From NCBI GenBank assembly GCA_964581115.1, contig CAZOMY010000017.1, positions 1 to 62,027 on the forward strand: DNA of 62,027 bases. Reading direction: 5' to 3'. The position numbers and the translations under genes are program-made. Shown here one piece after another: positions 33,484 to 42,510 of this stretch; positions within the stretch are counted from its first letter, which is position 1, and each line of letters opens with the position of its first letter. A model generated the notes under the pieces. The model had not been told where the DNA came from and did no database searches. It was given only the letters and a program-made list of their open reading frames with translations. The DNA comes from 2-02-FULL-55-14 sp964581115. Its GTDB lineage: Bacteria; Bacteroidota; Ignavibacteria; UBA10030.

Positions 33484-34380
33484 TCAATGCCAGCGCGAAC
33501 GGCGGTGGAGGTACTCCATCAGCGCCCGGTCGAACGGCGTGGCTGTATCGAGCAGAACGTAATCGATCGCGTTGTCGCGGCACTCCCGTTCGTAGCGGCC
33601 GACAAACGCGCGCATGGCTTCCTGATAGGAACCGCGGATATGCCAGGGCTGCGACATCAACTCATCGCCGGTCTCGAGGTCGCGGAAGACCGCATCGCCG
33701 TCGAACGCAAATGAGCGCTCGATCGGGTCGAGGATCTGCATGACGATGACCTCGTTCCCCTTGTGCCGAAAGTGCTTCAAGGCGGTGATAACCTCCTCCG
33801 GCCGGTCGAACAGGTCGCTCAGAATGATGACGAGTCCGCGGCGCGTGAGCGCGTCGGCCACACGATGGAGAGCCGCCGCCATTTGCGTCTTTCGACCCGG
33901 CCGTGCATGTTCGAGTTCCTTCCAGATCTGCTTCAAATGCGTCCGGGTGCCGCGCGGCGAGATCGCCGTCCGGATGCCTTCGTCGAAGATCGTCAGACCG
34001 ACGGCATCGCGCTGCTCCACCATCAGATAGCCGAGCGCGGCGCCGACGTAGGACGCATAGTGGAGCTTCGTCAGCCGTGCGCCCGACGCAAAGCCCATCG
34101 AACCGGAGGCGTCGAGGATGATGCTCGTCCGAAGATTGGTCTCCTCTTCAAATTGCTTGATGAAGTATCGCTCGGTCTTGCCGTAGGCCTTCCAGTCGAT
34201 GCGCTTGAGCTCGTCCCCCGGTGTATACGGCCGATGCTCCGTGAATTCCACGCTGAACCCGTGATACGGACTCTTGTGAAGGCCCGTCATGAAGCCCTCT
34301 ACGACGAGCCGGGCACGAAGCTCCATCGAGGCCAGCTGGGCCACGACGTCGGGCTGGAGGTAGGTCAGCGCGGATTCCAT
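33484..34380 (-). CDS. DUF58 / von Willebrand A-like protein
   Basis: A 298-residue protein of the DUF58 family. The N-terminus has GLHKSPYHGFSVEFTEHRPYTPGDELKRIDWKAY-like family sequence. The central VWA-like region carries the metal-site motif DASGSMGF, and a second conserved segment is LVIILSDLFD. DUF58 genes usually accompany MoxR ATPases and VWA/TPR genes in envelope-associated systems; no MoxR gene is present here. A TPR lipoprotein gene precedes it by 19 bp. The function is unproven. Confidence 0.9.
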   Translation of the reverse strand: MESALTYLQPDVVAQLASMELRARLVVEGFMTGLHKSPYHGFSVEFTEHRPYTPGDELKRIDWKAYGKTERYFIKQFEEETNLRTSIILDASGSMGFASGARLTKLHYASYVGAALGYLMVEQRDAVGLTIFDEGIRTAISPRGTRTHLKQIWKELEHARPGRKTQMAAALHRVADALTRRGLVIILSDLFDRPEEVITALKHFRHKGNEVIVMQILDPIERSFAFDGDAVFRDLETGDELMSQPWHIRGSYQEAMRAFVGRYERECRDNAIDYVLLDTATPFDRALMEYLHRRSRWH

Positions 34381-34399
34381 CCGGGTCGGGCAGGAGTCG

Positions 34400-34906
34400 T
34401 CAGCGTCGCTTCTTCGCCGATCCTTCCGTCTCGGCGACCTTGGACTGTGATTCAAGGATCTGCGCCGGGTCCATGCCGAGATGCGCGATCTCGAATTGCG
34501 CCGATGCGACGAGCGGGTTCTGAGGGTATGCCGCGATGAACGACTCGTACGCGACTCGCGCAGAATCGAGCTGCTTCATTTCGTTGTGGAAAATGAATCC
34601 AATAAGGAAGGCAGCGTTGGGCGCCGTAGCATGATCGGGATATCGCAATACGAGGGCGCGGTATGAGGCGATCGCCTTCGGAAAGTCCTTCTTGTGATCC
34701 TGATGGACGGTGCCGATGGCATACATGGCTTCGGGTGCGCGCGGGCTTTGCGGGTAGCGTTCGAGCAACTCCTCGTAGAGCTCGATCGCATCGTCGGGCG
34801 CGGAGGCCTTCTGCGATTCAACGGCTTCGGCGAACAGCTCTTCGTCTGTCTTGGGCGCGCAACCGGCCACCACCGCGGCCAGCAGGATGATCCCTACCGT
34901 TCTCAT
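34400..34906 (-). CDS. TPR-containing lipoprotein
   Basis: A 168-residue lipoprotein. The lipobox is VVAGC, with Cys at about residue 16. Three tetratricopeptide-type repeats follow (SPRAPEAMYAIGTVHQ, TAPNAAFLIGFIFH, LVASAQFEIAHLG), as in YfgC/BamD-like and gliding-related outer-membrane-lipoprotein families. The ATG at 34906 has GAGAGGA 5 nt upstream. It is transcribed with the DUF58 gene, away from the L,D-transpeptidase gene. Confidence 0.85.
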   Translation of the reverse strand: MRTVGIILLAAVVAGCAPKTDEELFAEAVESQKASAPDDAIELYEELLERYPQSPRAPEAMYAIGTVHQDHKKDFPKAIASYRALVLRYPDHATAPNAAFLIGFIFHNEMKQLDSARVAYESFIAAYPQNPLVASAQFEIAHLGMDPAQILESQSKVAETEGSAKKRR

Positions 34907-35015
34907 GCTTCCTCTCCGTACGATGGAACTCTTGCGGACATTCTGTATCTTGGGCAGTATCTCAGAATTGGAATATACAGAGAATCGGATTTCGGCGGCA
35001 TCCATTTTTCTCGAT
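34907..35015. promoter_or_regulatory. divergent promoter region
   Basis: This gap separates the minus-strand TPR lipoprotein gene and the plus-strand L,D-transpeptidase gene, so both promoters should lie here. On the plus strand TTGGGC (34950-34955) and TATACA (34974-34979), 18 bp apart, form a weak sigma70-like pair. Nothing stronger is visible. Confidence 0.35.
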
Positions 35016-35789
35016 ATGCCCTTTCGAAACATCATGCGACTCGCTCTTTCGGTACTCTTGGCAACCATGTCGGGCGCGTGTGCGACGACCGAGCTTCACC
35101 GCCCCGCCGGCTCGCGCGATCCGCTGGCCCGCTCCCAACAATTGATCGTCGTGGAGACGGCAACCTGGGATACTTCTGGGGGCGTTCTGTCGGTCTTTGA
35201 ACGCTCGAACGGCGGTCCGTGGAAGGCCGTTGGACAGCCCTTCGCGATCACCGTCGGCTCAGCAGGGCTGGGCTGGGGAACCGGACTTCATGGCGCGGCC
35301 CTGGGGCCGGGTCCGGTGAAGCGTGAAGGTGACAAACGGTCTCCCGCAGGCGCCTTTTCTCTGAGCGCCGTGTATGGCAATGTCGGGGCATCAGAGATGA
35401 CCGACCTCGCCATGCCTTACATACCGCTCGATACCACGATCTTGTGCATCGATGACCCGCGGTCGCGCTACTACAATCAGATCGTCGACCGCGATCACGT
35501 GATCGAGCAGGATTGGAAGACCGCCGAGCGCATGCGGCTGACCGGTCCCTGGTACCGCTGGGGCGTCATCGTCGACCATAACGCCAACCCGCGGATCCCC
35601 GGCGACGGCTCATGCATCTTCCTGCATGTGTGGGGATATGCGGGAGAGCCAACGACCGGCTGTACGTCGTTCGGAGAAGAAGACCTCGTGCGGATCCTAC
35701 GGTGGCTCAGGCCATCGGCATTTCCTGCGTTGGTGCAGTTGCCCTCTGTCGAATATCAGCGGCTACGCACGGCGTGGCAATTGCCGTAG
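35016..35789 (+). CDS. L,D-transpeptidase family protein (YkuD)
   Basis: A protein of up to 257 residues, exported by a short signal sequence; SGAC near residue 23 may be a non-canonical lipobox. The catalytic region is FLHVWGYAGEPTTGCTSF, a His upstream of the nucleophilic Cys as in YkuD enzymes of the GCTSF subgroup. GPGPVKREGDKRSPAGAFSL is the usual ErfK/YbiS-type feature. These enzymes cross-link peptidoglycan or attach proteins to it. An in-frame ATG at 35034 is equally possible, and neither start has a Shine-Dalgarno. Confidence 0.87.
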   Translation: MPFRNIMRLALSVLLATMSGACATTELHRPAGSRDPLARSQQLIVVETATWDTSGGVLSVFERSNGGPWKAVGQPFAITVGSAGLGWGTGLHGAALGPGPVKREGDKRSPAGAFSLSAVYGNVGASEMTDLAMPYIPLDTTILCIDDPRSRYYNQIVDRDHVIEQDWKTAERMRLTGPWYRWGVIVDHNANPRIPGDGSCIFLHVWGYAGEPTTGCTSFGEEDLVRILRWLRPSAFPALVQLPSVEYQRLRTAWQLP

Positions 35790-35797
35790 ATGCGTGA

Positions 35798-36763
35798 ATG
35801 TCTCTGAATGGCATGAACATGCGAACGATCGTCCCAGCGTTGTGTTTTCACCTGATTGTCATCTGCGGATGTGACCGACCGGCTACGCCGATTTCGGAAC
35901 CGCCGACCCTTGACGAGGCCGCCTACGCCTCGTTCTCCGGACTGCCTCTCGTCGGCGATACGATCGCGCTCGCGAACGGATCGTGGTCGGCCGCGCCCGA
36001 ACCCGGCGGCTCCTCCACCGCCTCCGTTCTGTTGCATCGCGGGTTGTACCTCGCAGGAGATGTCGACGGAGACGGCCGCTCGGATGCCGTCGTGTTCCTT
36101 TCGATCTCGGGAACCGGCACAGGAGACCTTGTGGTGATGGCTGCGCTCACGCGCGACGGAGAGGGTGTTCGCAACCACGCCACGACGACCATCGGCGACC
36201 GCGTGCAGATCCGCACGGCCTCACTTGCTGACGGGATCGTGACCCTGGATGTGGTCCAGGCCGGACCGCAGGATGCGATGTGTTGTCCGGGAGAGTTGGC
36301 CGCTCGAACCTGGGAATGGAACGATGGTGGATGGTTGGAACGTCCTCCAGTCGTCACGGGACGATGGTCGACGGAGGTCCTTGTGGGAGAGACATGGATC
36401 CTCTCGGGGTGGGACCGGGACGAACCGAAGCGGGACTCTGTGCCGGTCTCCCTCCGGTGCGAGTCCGGTCGCATTTCTGGCTCGGCTGGCTGCAACCGGT
36501 ACTTCGCCACTGTGATCGCTGGAACGACTCCCGGCGAGATCTCGATCGGACAGTCCGGTTCGACAAAGATGCTGTGTCCACCCGATCAGATGGCGGTGGA
36601 AGACCGCTATCTCTCCATCCTGCCCCGCGTCCGGATGGTCAGCTTCATCGACGGACAGTTGGCGATGCGTTACGACGACGGCCAGCGATCTCGCAGTTTG
36701 AGGTTTGTCCGCCAGTCGATGCCGAGCGCCATGCTCCGGAACAGGCGAGACCCCGGGTCGTGA
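35798..36763 (+). CDS. putative lipoprotein with META/HslJ-like domain
   Basis: A 321-residue protein. The likely functional start is the internal ATG at 35819 (MRTIVPALCFHLIVICGC), giving a lipobox with Cys shortly after. The N-terminal half has beta-strand character and a DVDGDGRSDAVVF segment, a calcium-binding FG-GAP-like loop. The C-terminal half has ISGSAGCNRYFATV, followed by CPPDQMAVEDRYL, which match META-domain proteins such as HslJ. Two conserved Cys could pair. The role is unknown. It follows the transpeptidase by 8 bp. Confidence 0.75.
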   Translation: MSLNGMNMRTIVPALCFHLIVICGCDRPATPISEPPTLDEAAYASFSGLPLVGDTIALANGSWSAAPEPGGSSTASVLLHRGLYLAGDVDGDGRSDAVVFLSISGTGTGDLVVMAALTRDGEGVRNHATTTIGDRVQIRTASLADGIVTLDVVQAGPQDAMCCPGELAARTWEWNDGGWLERPPVVTGRWSTEVLVGETWILSGWDRDEPKRDSVPVSLRCESGRISGSAGCNRYFATVIAGTTPGEISIGQSGSTKMLCPPDQMAVEDRYLSILPRVRMVSFIDGQLAMRYDDGQRSRSLRFVRQSMPSAMLRNRRDPGS

Positions 36764-36768
36764 CCCGG
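36753..36768. terminator. weak hairpin between convergent genes
   Basis: CCGGGTC and GACCCGG form a 7-bp inverted repeat with a 2-nt spacer that overlaps the stop of the META-domain gene. No T-tract follows on either strand. It may serve both convergent genes but is weak evidence. Confidence 0.3.
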
Positions 36769-36798
36769 CCTCGGCCTGGTCGGCGAGATTGGAATTCC

Positions 36799-38130
36799 TC
36801 AAGCGCGCGGAGCTCTTCGCAGAAACGCGGCGAAGAAACCGTCGGTCCCATGGCGATGCGGGAGCAGTTTCACCCAATCGCCGGAGAGAGCGTTCTCGAC
36901 CCCCAATGCCTCCAGGCGAGCTCTCGGAGGTTCAGGCGTGAACTCGTGGGACGATGCCAGAAAGCGTTGCACCACCCCTTCGTTCTCTTCCGACAAGAGC
37001 GTGCAGGTCGCATACACGAGCAAGCCCCCGGGCTTAACGTGCGCCGCGGCTCGCGAGAGGATGTCGAATTGCTTGATGCTGAGTTCCTTGACCGTCCGCT
37101 CGCTCACCGTCCATTTCATTCCCGGATTGCGACGGATCGTGCCGAGGCCGCTGCAGGGCGCGTCGACGAAGACCACGTCGAAACCGGCAGGATGGTGCTT
37201 CGTCAAGCCAGATGGGTTCTCGGGACGTTCTACGCGAATGTTAGAAGCGCCTGCACGCCGTGAACGACGGCGAAGCTCCTCCAAACGTGCGTCATGCACG
37301 TCGGATGCAACGATCTCACCACGGTTCTTCATCAAGGCCGCAAAGGCAAGCGTCTTTCCACCGGCGCCAGCGCATACATCGAGAACCTTGGCCGTCGGCT
37401 TCGGGTCCACGAGCAACGGCAGGAGCTGACTGCCTTCATCCTGCACCTCGATCCAGCCATCCTTGAAGGACTGAAGTCCGAAAAGATTGACGCGCTTGGT
37501 GAGGCTCAGCGCCGCCGGTGCGTAGCGCCCGGGTAAGGTTGTCAGTCCCTCCGCTTCAAGTCGCTTTCGCGCCTCTTCGACTGTCCCTTTCAACAGGTTC
37601 GCGCGAACGGTCAGTGCTGCCGGTTCGTTGAGCGACGACATGACCTGCTCGGCCTCCCCCGGCCCGAACTCCACGCGCAGACGCTCGACCATCCATGCCG
37701 GGAATGAGTACCGCTGTGCCGGCTTCATCGTCGTCACATCCGGCGCAGCTGTCTGCAGCAGATTCAGCACCTTTGCGATGCCTTCGGCCTCGGGTGAGGC
37801 TTCGCCGCCCGATACGAGCTCCGCGATGTCCTCGGGGGTGAGGTCGGACCTGCCCTCCACCGTCAGAAGATAAGCCAGAGACTGCAACAACGCCCTTCCC
37901 GGTGCCGTCGTCCCCCCCGGATCGACACCGACGCGCCGCAACGTTTCGTCGCATCGTTCTTGGTGACGGAGCGTTCCGTAGACCGTCTCCGCGATAAAAC
38001 GCCGGTCCCGCGAACCCAGGTACTTTCGATCGCGGAAGAACCTGCCGATGACGGCGTCCGCCGGAAAGGTCGAACGTCGGATCTCGTCGAGGACCTCAAC
38101 GCAATGGCCGAGAAGTGAGGCGTATTTCAT
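36799..38130 (-). CDS. RsmB/NOP-family RNA cytosine methyltransferase
   Basis: A 443-residue SAM-dependent m5C methyltransferase. An N-terminal NusB-like helical domain covers about 1-140. The catalytic domain has VLDVCAGAGGKTLAFA (SAM), FDVVFVDAPCSGLGTIRRNPGMKW with the catalytic Pro-Cys, and VYATCTLLSEENE with the second Cys. It most likely modifies 16S rRNA as RsmB does, but NOP paralogs vary. Start 38130 fits the NusB-like N-terminus; an earlier ATG at 38214 overlaps the next gene. Confidence 0.9.
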   Translation of the reverse strand: MKYASLLGHCVEVLDEIRRSTFPADAVIGRFFRDRKYLGSRDRRFIAETVYGTLRHQERCDETLRRVGVDPGGTTAPGRALLQSLAYLLTVEGRSDLTPEDIAELVSGGEASPEAEGIAKVLNLLQTAAPDVTTMKPAQRYSFPAWMVERLRVEFGPGEAEQVMSSLNEPAALTVRANLLKGTVEEARKRLEAEGLTTLPGRYAPAALSLTKRVNLFGLQSFKDGWIEVQDEGSQLLPLLVDPKPTAKVLDVCAGAGGKTLAFAALMKNRGEIVASDVHDARLEELRRRSRRAGASNIRVERPENPSGLTKHHPAGFDVVFVDAPCSGLGTIRRNPGMKWTVSERTVKELSIKQFDILSRAAAHVKPGGLLVYATCTLLSEENEGVVQRFLASSHEFTPEPPRARLEALGVENALSGDWVKLLPHRHGTDGFFAAFLRRAPRA

Positions 38131-38210
38131 GTCACCGCGTCGTCGAACACTTCGTGATAGGTATGATGGGCTCTCGGCCGGCCACGTGCCGATCGATGCG
38201 TCATGTTGCG

Positions 38211-39056
38211 TCAAATGAGTACGTAACTGAAGCCGAACGCGATCGTTTGCTTCACTTGCGTCCGTGGCGAGATGATCCGGTCATTGATGAGCTGAACGTT
38301 CAGGTTGACCGTGAGGTACTTGCTCACTTTGGCCGCAAGGGTGTTGTCATTGCGGACGATCACCACATCGAGCTGTTTGAACGCGGCGAACATTTCGAGC
38401 TTCGAAGTCAGCAGAATGTTCTCCTCGATCTTCCAGTCCAGCGTCGTCACCGATTCAACGCCCCCTTCCACACGGGTCTTTTCGATCTCGGATGTCGCCG
38501 GGTCGTCAGTATACTGCCGATAGTTCGAGGTCACGACCTCGCGGAGGGCGGCGCCGAGACGGGTCTTCAGTTCGGTGATCGGTTGGTAGCCGACACCGAT
38601 GGACTGGGTAAAATAGGCGGGGTCGAAAATGTCCGACACCACCGAATCGCCGACCGAACGGTAGATGTAGCCCTTCGTAAACTGCGTCTTGAGACTGGCC
38701 GCGAAGTACGGGTTGACATGCACGCCCATCTTGTAGGTAAGCATCGATTCGATGTCGATCTTGTCGTCCGTCTTCCGGATGCCCTGCGAACCGATCTCGG
38801 CCTGACCGTAGGCAAACTTGTACGTGTTGCCCCACGTTAACACCCCCCGGTCGAAGACATGCTTGCCGTCCAGCGTCGAGGCCCATGAGAAGGCATTCTC
38901 CCCTCCCTGAGCCCAGTCGGTGAACGAAACCTGTGTCGCCGTCAATCCGGCCACGAGACCATGTGTCCATGGACCGATCGTGTCGGCCGGGGCTTGGGAC
39001 ATGGCGGGCGTCTTGAGCGCAAAAGCAAGCGTGATGAGCAGGATCGCGGAACGCAT
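38211..39056 (-). CDS. DUF3078 family outer-membrane-like protein
   Basis: A 281-residue exported protein. A signal peptide covers residues 1-20 (ending near MSQAPAD). The mature part alternates aromatic and polar residues as in a beta-barrel and contains QVSFTDWAQGGENAFSWAS, the hallmark of the DUF3078 family common in Bacteroidota and relatives. The C-terminus ends in an aromatic-rich strand (FGFSYVLI). The function is unknown. The ATG at 39056 has AAGGAGC about 5 nt upstream. Confidence 0.85.
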   Translation of the reverse strand: MRSAILLITLAFALKTPAMSQAPADTIGPWTHGLVAGLTATQVSFTDWAQGGENAFSWASTLDGKHVFDRGVLTWGNTYKFAYGQAEIGSQGIRKTDDKIDIESMLTYKMGVHVNPYFAASLKTQFTKGYIYRSVGDSVVSDIFDPAYFTQSIGVGYQPITELKTRLGAALREVVTSNYRQYTDDPATSEIEKTRVEGGVESVTTLDWKIEENILLTSKLEMFAAFKQLDVVIVRNDNTLAAKVSKYLTVNLNVQLINDRIISPRTQVKQTIAFGFSYVLI

Positions 39057-39106
39057 GGAAGCTCCTTGTGATCGTTGAAAGAAGAGGTTGGCTTTCCGGG
39101 TCGGGT

Positions 39107-39562
39107 TCATGTGACCGCGCTTGTACAATGGCCGCACCGTTTTGCCTCGATCGGGATCTCCATGAGGCACTCGGGGCACTTCTTGGTGGTGGGTGCTGGG
39201 GGGGCCGGGGCAGGCTCGGACTGTTTGAGCCGATTCATCGCCTTGACGACGAGGAAGATGGCGAACGCGACGATGGTGAAATCGATGAGCGTATTGATGA
39301 AAGCTCCGTAGCGGACCTCGATCGCCTTCTGCGTCAACGGGTTGCTGCCGAGACTCAGTACCAGGTCGCTGAAGTCCGCCCCGCCGATGAGCGCGCCGAC
39401 CGGCGGCATGATCACATCGTTGACCATCGACGTCACGATCTTGCCGAAAGCGCCGCCGATAACGATACCAACCGCAAGGTCGACGACGTTGCCGCGCATG
39501 GCGAATGCCTTGAACTCCTTGATGAAGCTCAGTCCTTTGGCGCCCTGGCCCTTGATGTCCAT
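39107..39562 (-). CDS. mscL: large-conductance mechanosensitive channel with C-terminal zinc ribbon
   Basis: A 151-residue channel that opens under hypo-osmotic stress. The N-terminus FIKEFKAFAMRGNVVDLAVGIVIGGAFGKIVTSMVNDVIMP is the amphipathic helix and TM1, and TM2 covers about 80-105. A proline-rich linker leads to CPECLMEIPIEAKRCGHC, a zinc-ribbon-like Cys-x2-Cys pair repeated, which E. coli MscL lacks. The chosen ATG at 39562 has GGAG 8 nt upstream. The longer reading to 39685 would enter the clpB terminator. Confidence 0.92.
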   Translation of the reverse strand: MDIKGQGAKGLSFIKEFKAFAMRGNVVDLAVGIVIGGAFGKIVTSMVNDVIMPPVGALIGGADFSDLVLSLGSNPLTQKAIEVRYGAFINTLIDFTIVAFAIFLVVKAMNRLKQSEPAPAPPAPTTKKCPECLMEIPIEAKRCGHCTSAVT

Positions 39563-39654
39563 GACCGTCTCCGATGGTATGAGTAAGATGAGGTGGCGAG
39601 CGAAAGCCGCCATCGACGCTTGCAAGGTAGGAAACAATTTCCCCAGCAGCACCC

Positions 39655-39694
39655 CGAAAAGAACAAACGCCGTCGGAGACCACACCGGCGGCGT
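39655..39694 (-). terminator. intrinsic terminator after clpB
   Basis: AACGCCGTCGG at 39665-39675 is complementary at 10 of 11 positions to CCGGCGGCGTT at 39684-39694. On the minus strand the stem is followed by TGTTCTTTTC, a usable T-tract. It separates the heat-shock operon from mscL. Confidence 0.75.
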
Positions 39695-39723
39695 TCATTC
39701 GCATGAACGATCAGATATGTTCG

Positions 39724-42354
39724 TTACAGCGATTCAGCCCGTACGACCGGGACGAATTCGATGAATCCGCGGCGGTCGAGCTGGACGTCAACGGTGTCGC
39801 CCTCCACCACGCTCCCGGCCAACAGGCGTTCGGAGAGTCCGTTGACGATGTATCGCTGGATGATGCGCTTCAGCGGCCGGGCTCCGAAGACCGGATCGAA
39901 CCCCCGGTTGGCCAGCCATTCTTCGACCTCGTCGCTGATGCGCAGCGAGATCGACCGCTTCTCGAGGGTGCGTTGCACGGCCGAAAGTTGGAGCCGAACG
40001 ATCTTCCTCAGATCTGCGGGGGTGAGCGGATTGAACATGATCACCTCGTCGACCCGGTTCAGGAATTCCGGCCGCAGGGTCTGGCGGAGCAGGTCGAACA
40101 ACTTGAGCCGCAGCTCGCCGAGCAAGTCGTCGCGGTTCGTGTCCGTCAACTGTCCGATCCTCTCCTGGATCAGGTGCGAACCCAGGTTCGATGTCATGAT
40201 GACGATGGTGTTCCGGAAGTTGACGGTGCGACCTTTGCTGTCGGTCAACCGGCCTTCGTCGAGCAGCTGCAGCAGCACGTTGAACACCTCGGGATGGGCC
40301 TTCTCGATCTCGTCCAGCAAGACGACAGAGTACGGCTTGCGTCGGACGGCCTCCGTCAGTTGGCCACCCTCCTCGTAGCCGACATACCCAGGGGGCGCCC
40401 CGATGAGACGCGACACGGAGAACTTCTCCATGTATTCGCTCATGTCGATGCGCACGAGGGCCGACTCGTCGTTGAACAGGAATTCCGCCAAGGCACGGGC
40501 GAGCTCTGTCTTTCCCACCCCGGTGCTGCCAAGGAAGATGAACGAACCGATGGGCCGCTTCTCGTCCTGCAATCCGGCTCGCGAACGACGGATCGCCTCC
40601 GCCACGGCCCGCACGGCATCGACCTGGTCGATGATCCGCTCATGGAGTCGATCCTCCAGATGCAGCAGCTTCGCCCTTTCGCTTTCGAGCATCCGCTGAA
40701 CCGGAATGCCGGTCCACTTGGCCACGATCTCGGCGATGTCCTCCGGGTCGACCTCTTCTTTCAGCATCTTGCGGTCCTTCTGCACCTCCAGGAGTCGCTT
40801 TGACGCTGCATCGAGTTTCTTGGTCAGCTCGGTGATGACACCGTAACGGAGCTCTGCGACACGGCCCAGGTTGCCGCGGCGTTCTTCCCGGTCTGCCTCA
40901 TTCCTTGCCCGCTCGATCTCTTCTTTCATCCCGCGAATGGATTGGATGAGCTCCTTCTCCTGGGACCAATGGGCCTTCAGGGTGGTCCGTTCCGTGTTCA
41001 GGTCCGCAAGCTCGCGCTCGATCGCGGCCAGACGGTCCTGCGACGCTTCATCCTTCTCCCGACGCACGGCCTCGCGCTCGATCTCGAGTTGTTGGACCTT
41101 CCGCTCAACCGAATCGAGCTCCTCCGGAAGGGAATCGATCTCGATCCGAAGCTTGGACGCGGCCTCGTCGACGAGGTCGATGGCTTTGTCCGGCAGGAAG
41201 CGGTCTGAGATGTAACGATGACTCAATTGAGCCGCCGCGACAATGGCACCGTCCGTGATTCGTACGCCATGATGCACTTCGTATCGTTCCTTGAGCCCCC
41301 GCAGGATGGACACGGTGTCTTCAACTGAAGGTTCGTCGACGAGCACCGGCTGGAATCGCCGCTCAAGCGCCGGGTCCTTCTCGATATGCTGGCGATACTC
41401 GTCGATCGTGGTGGCGCCGATCGCCCGAAGATCGCCCCGAGCAAGGGCGGGCTTCAGCATGTTGGCCGCATCGACCGCTCCCTGGGCCGCCCCGGCGCCG
41501 ACGAGCGTATGGAGCTCATCGATGAACAGGATGATCTCACCGTTGGAGTCGGTCACCTCTTTCAAGACCGCCTTCAATCGCTCTTCGAACTGTCCCCGGA
41601 AGGATGTTCCGGCCACGAGGGCTCCCATATCCAGGGCCAGAATGCGTTTCGTCCGCAACCCCTCCGGCACGTCGCCCGAGACGATGCGATGGGCGAGACC
41701 TTCGGCGATCGCCGTCTTGCCGACACCCGGTTCGCCGATCAGTACGGGATTGTTCTTTGTGCGGCGCGACAGCACCTGGAGGACCCTCCGGATCTCGTCC
41801 TCGCGGCCGATGACCGGGTCCAGCTTGCCCTTACGCGCAAGCTCGTTCAGGTCGCGACTGAACCGCTCGAGCGCTTGGAACTTCTCCTCGGGGGTCTGAT
41901 CGGTAACACGCTGGGTGCCTCGCAAGCTCTTCAACGCCTTCAGCGCCAGGTCCTTGGTCAACCCCTGATCGCGCAGCAGCCGGCCGATGGAGGCATCAGA
42001 TTCCAGCAGTCCCAGCAGCAGATGCTCGGTGCTGACGTACTCATCCTTCAGCTGCTGGGCTTCGGTCTGGGCCCTCTCGAATGTGCGGACGAGCGCCGGC
42101 GACGCGTGTAGGCCCGTCAACGACGCTCCCTGGACCTTCGGGAGCTTCTCCAGCGCCTCATGCACCTTGATCTTCACGAATGCCGTGTTCGCCCCCGCCT
42201 TCTGCAGTAGCGCCGGGACCAAACCTTCGGCATCCTGAATGAGCGCGGCGAGAAGATGTTCCGGCTCGAGCGTCTGATGGCTGTACGAGGTCGCGATCTC
42301 CTGAGCCTGCTGGACCGCTTCCTGCGACTTGATGGTAAATCGGTTAAAATTCAT
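39724..42354 (-). CDS. clpB: ATP-dependent disaggregase ClpB
   Basis: An 876-residue Hsp104-type chaperone that, with DnaK, pulls proteins from aggregates. It has an N-terminal Clp-N repeat domain (1-145), the first AAA domain with GEPGVGKTA and ALDMGALVAG, a long coiled-coil middle domain (about 400-530), and the second AAA domain with GSTGVGKTELA and GYVGYEEGGQLTEAVRRKPYSV, then the sensor FNPVFGARPLKR-like segment. It follows dnaK across a 156-bp gap with a small hairpin. No strong Shine-Dalgarno is seen. Confidence 0.97.
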   Translation of the reverse strand: MNFNRFTIKSQEAVQQAQEIATSYSHQTLEPEHLLAALIQDAEGLVPALLQKAGANTAFVKIKVHEALEKLPKVQGASLTGLHASPALVRTFERAQTEAQQLKDEYVSTEHLLLGLLESDASIGRLLRDQGLTKDLALKALKSLRGTQRVTDQTPEEKFQALERFSRDLNELARKGKLDPVIGREDEIRRVLQVLSRRTKNNPVLIGEPGVGKTAIAEGLAHRIVSGDVPEGLRTKRILALDMGALVAGTSFRGQFEERLKAVLKEVTDSNGEIILFIDELHTLVGAGAAQGAVDAANMLKPALARGDLRAIGATTIDEYRQHIEKDPALERRFQPVLVDEPSVEDTVSILRGLKERYEVHHGVRITDGAIVAAAQLSHRYISDRFLPDKAIDLVDEAASKLRIEIDSLPEELDSVERKVQQLEIEREAVRREKDEASQDRLAAIERELADLNTERTTLKAHWSQEKELIQSIRGMKEEIERARNEADREERRGNLGRVAELRYGVITELTKKLDAASKRLLEVQKDRKMLKEEVDPEDIAEIVAKWTGIPVQRMLESERAKLLHLEDRLHERIIDQVDAVRAVAEAIRRSRAGLQDEKRPIGSFIFLGSTGVGKTELARALAEFLFNDESALVRIDMSEYMEKFSVSRLIGAPPGYVGYEEGGQLTEAVRRKPYSVVLLDEIEKAHPEVFNVLLQLLDEGRLTDSKGRTVNFRNTIVIMTSNLGSHLIQERIGQLTDTNRDDLLGELRLKLFDLLRQTLRPEFLNRVDEVIMFNPLTPADLRKIVRLQLSAVQRTLEKRSISLRISDEVEEWLANRGFDPVFGARPLKRIIQRYIVNGLSERLLAGSVVEGDTVDVQLDRRGFIEFVPVVRAESL

Positions 42355-42375
42355 ATCATGCTTTCATAAACGACG

Positions 42376-42398
42376 ACGGCGAGGTGTTCCCTCGCCGT
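42376..42398 (-). promoter_or_regulatory. hairpin shortly upstream of the clpB start
   Basis: ACGGCGAG at 42376-42383 pairs perfectly with CTCGCCGT at 42391-42398 around a 7-nt loop, 22 nt before the clpB ATG on the minus strand. No T-tract follows, so termination is unlikely. It may affect clpB translation or mRNA processing. The rest of the 42355-42510 gap shows no further clear signal. Confidence 0.4.
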
Positions 42399-42510
42399 GC
42401 GTCATCCACCACGCTTCCGTTCAGTCACGCATCTCGGTGCAACGACGGGGGAGGATCGCTCCTCATACGAAGGAGGCTGTCGCTGCGCGATAGTAGTGAT
42501 GGGCCTCCGG

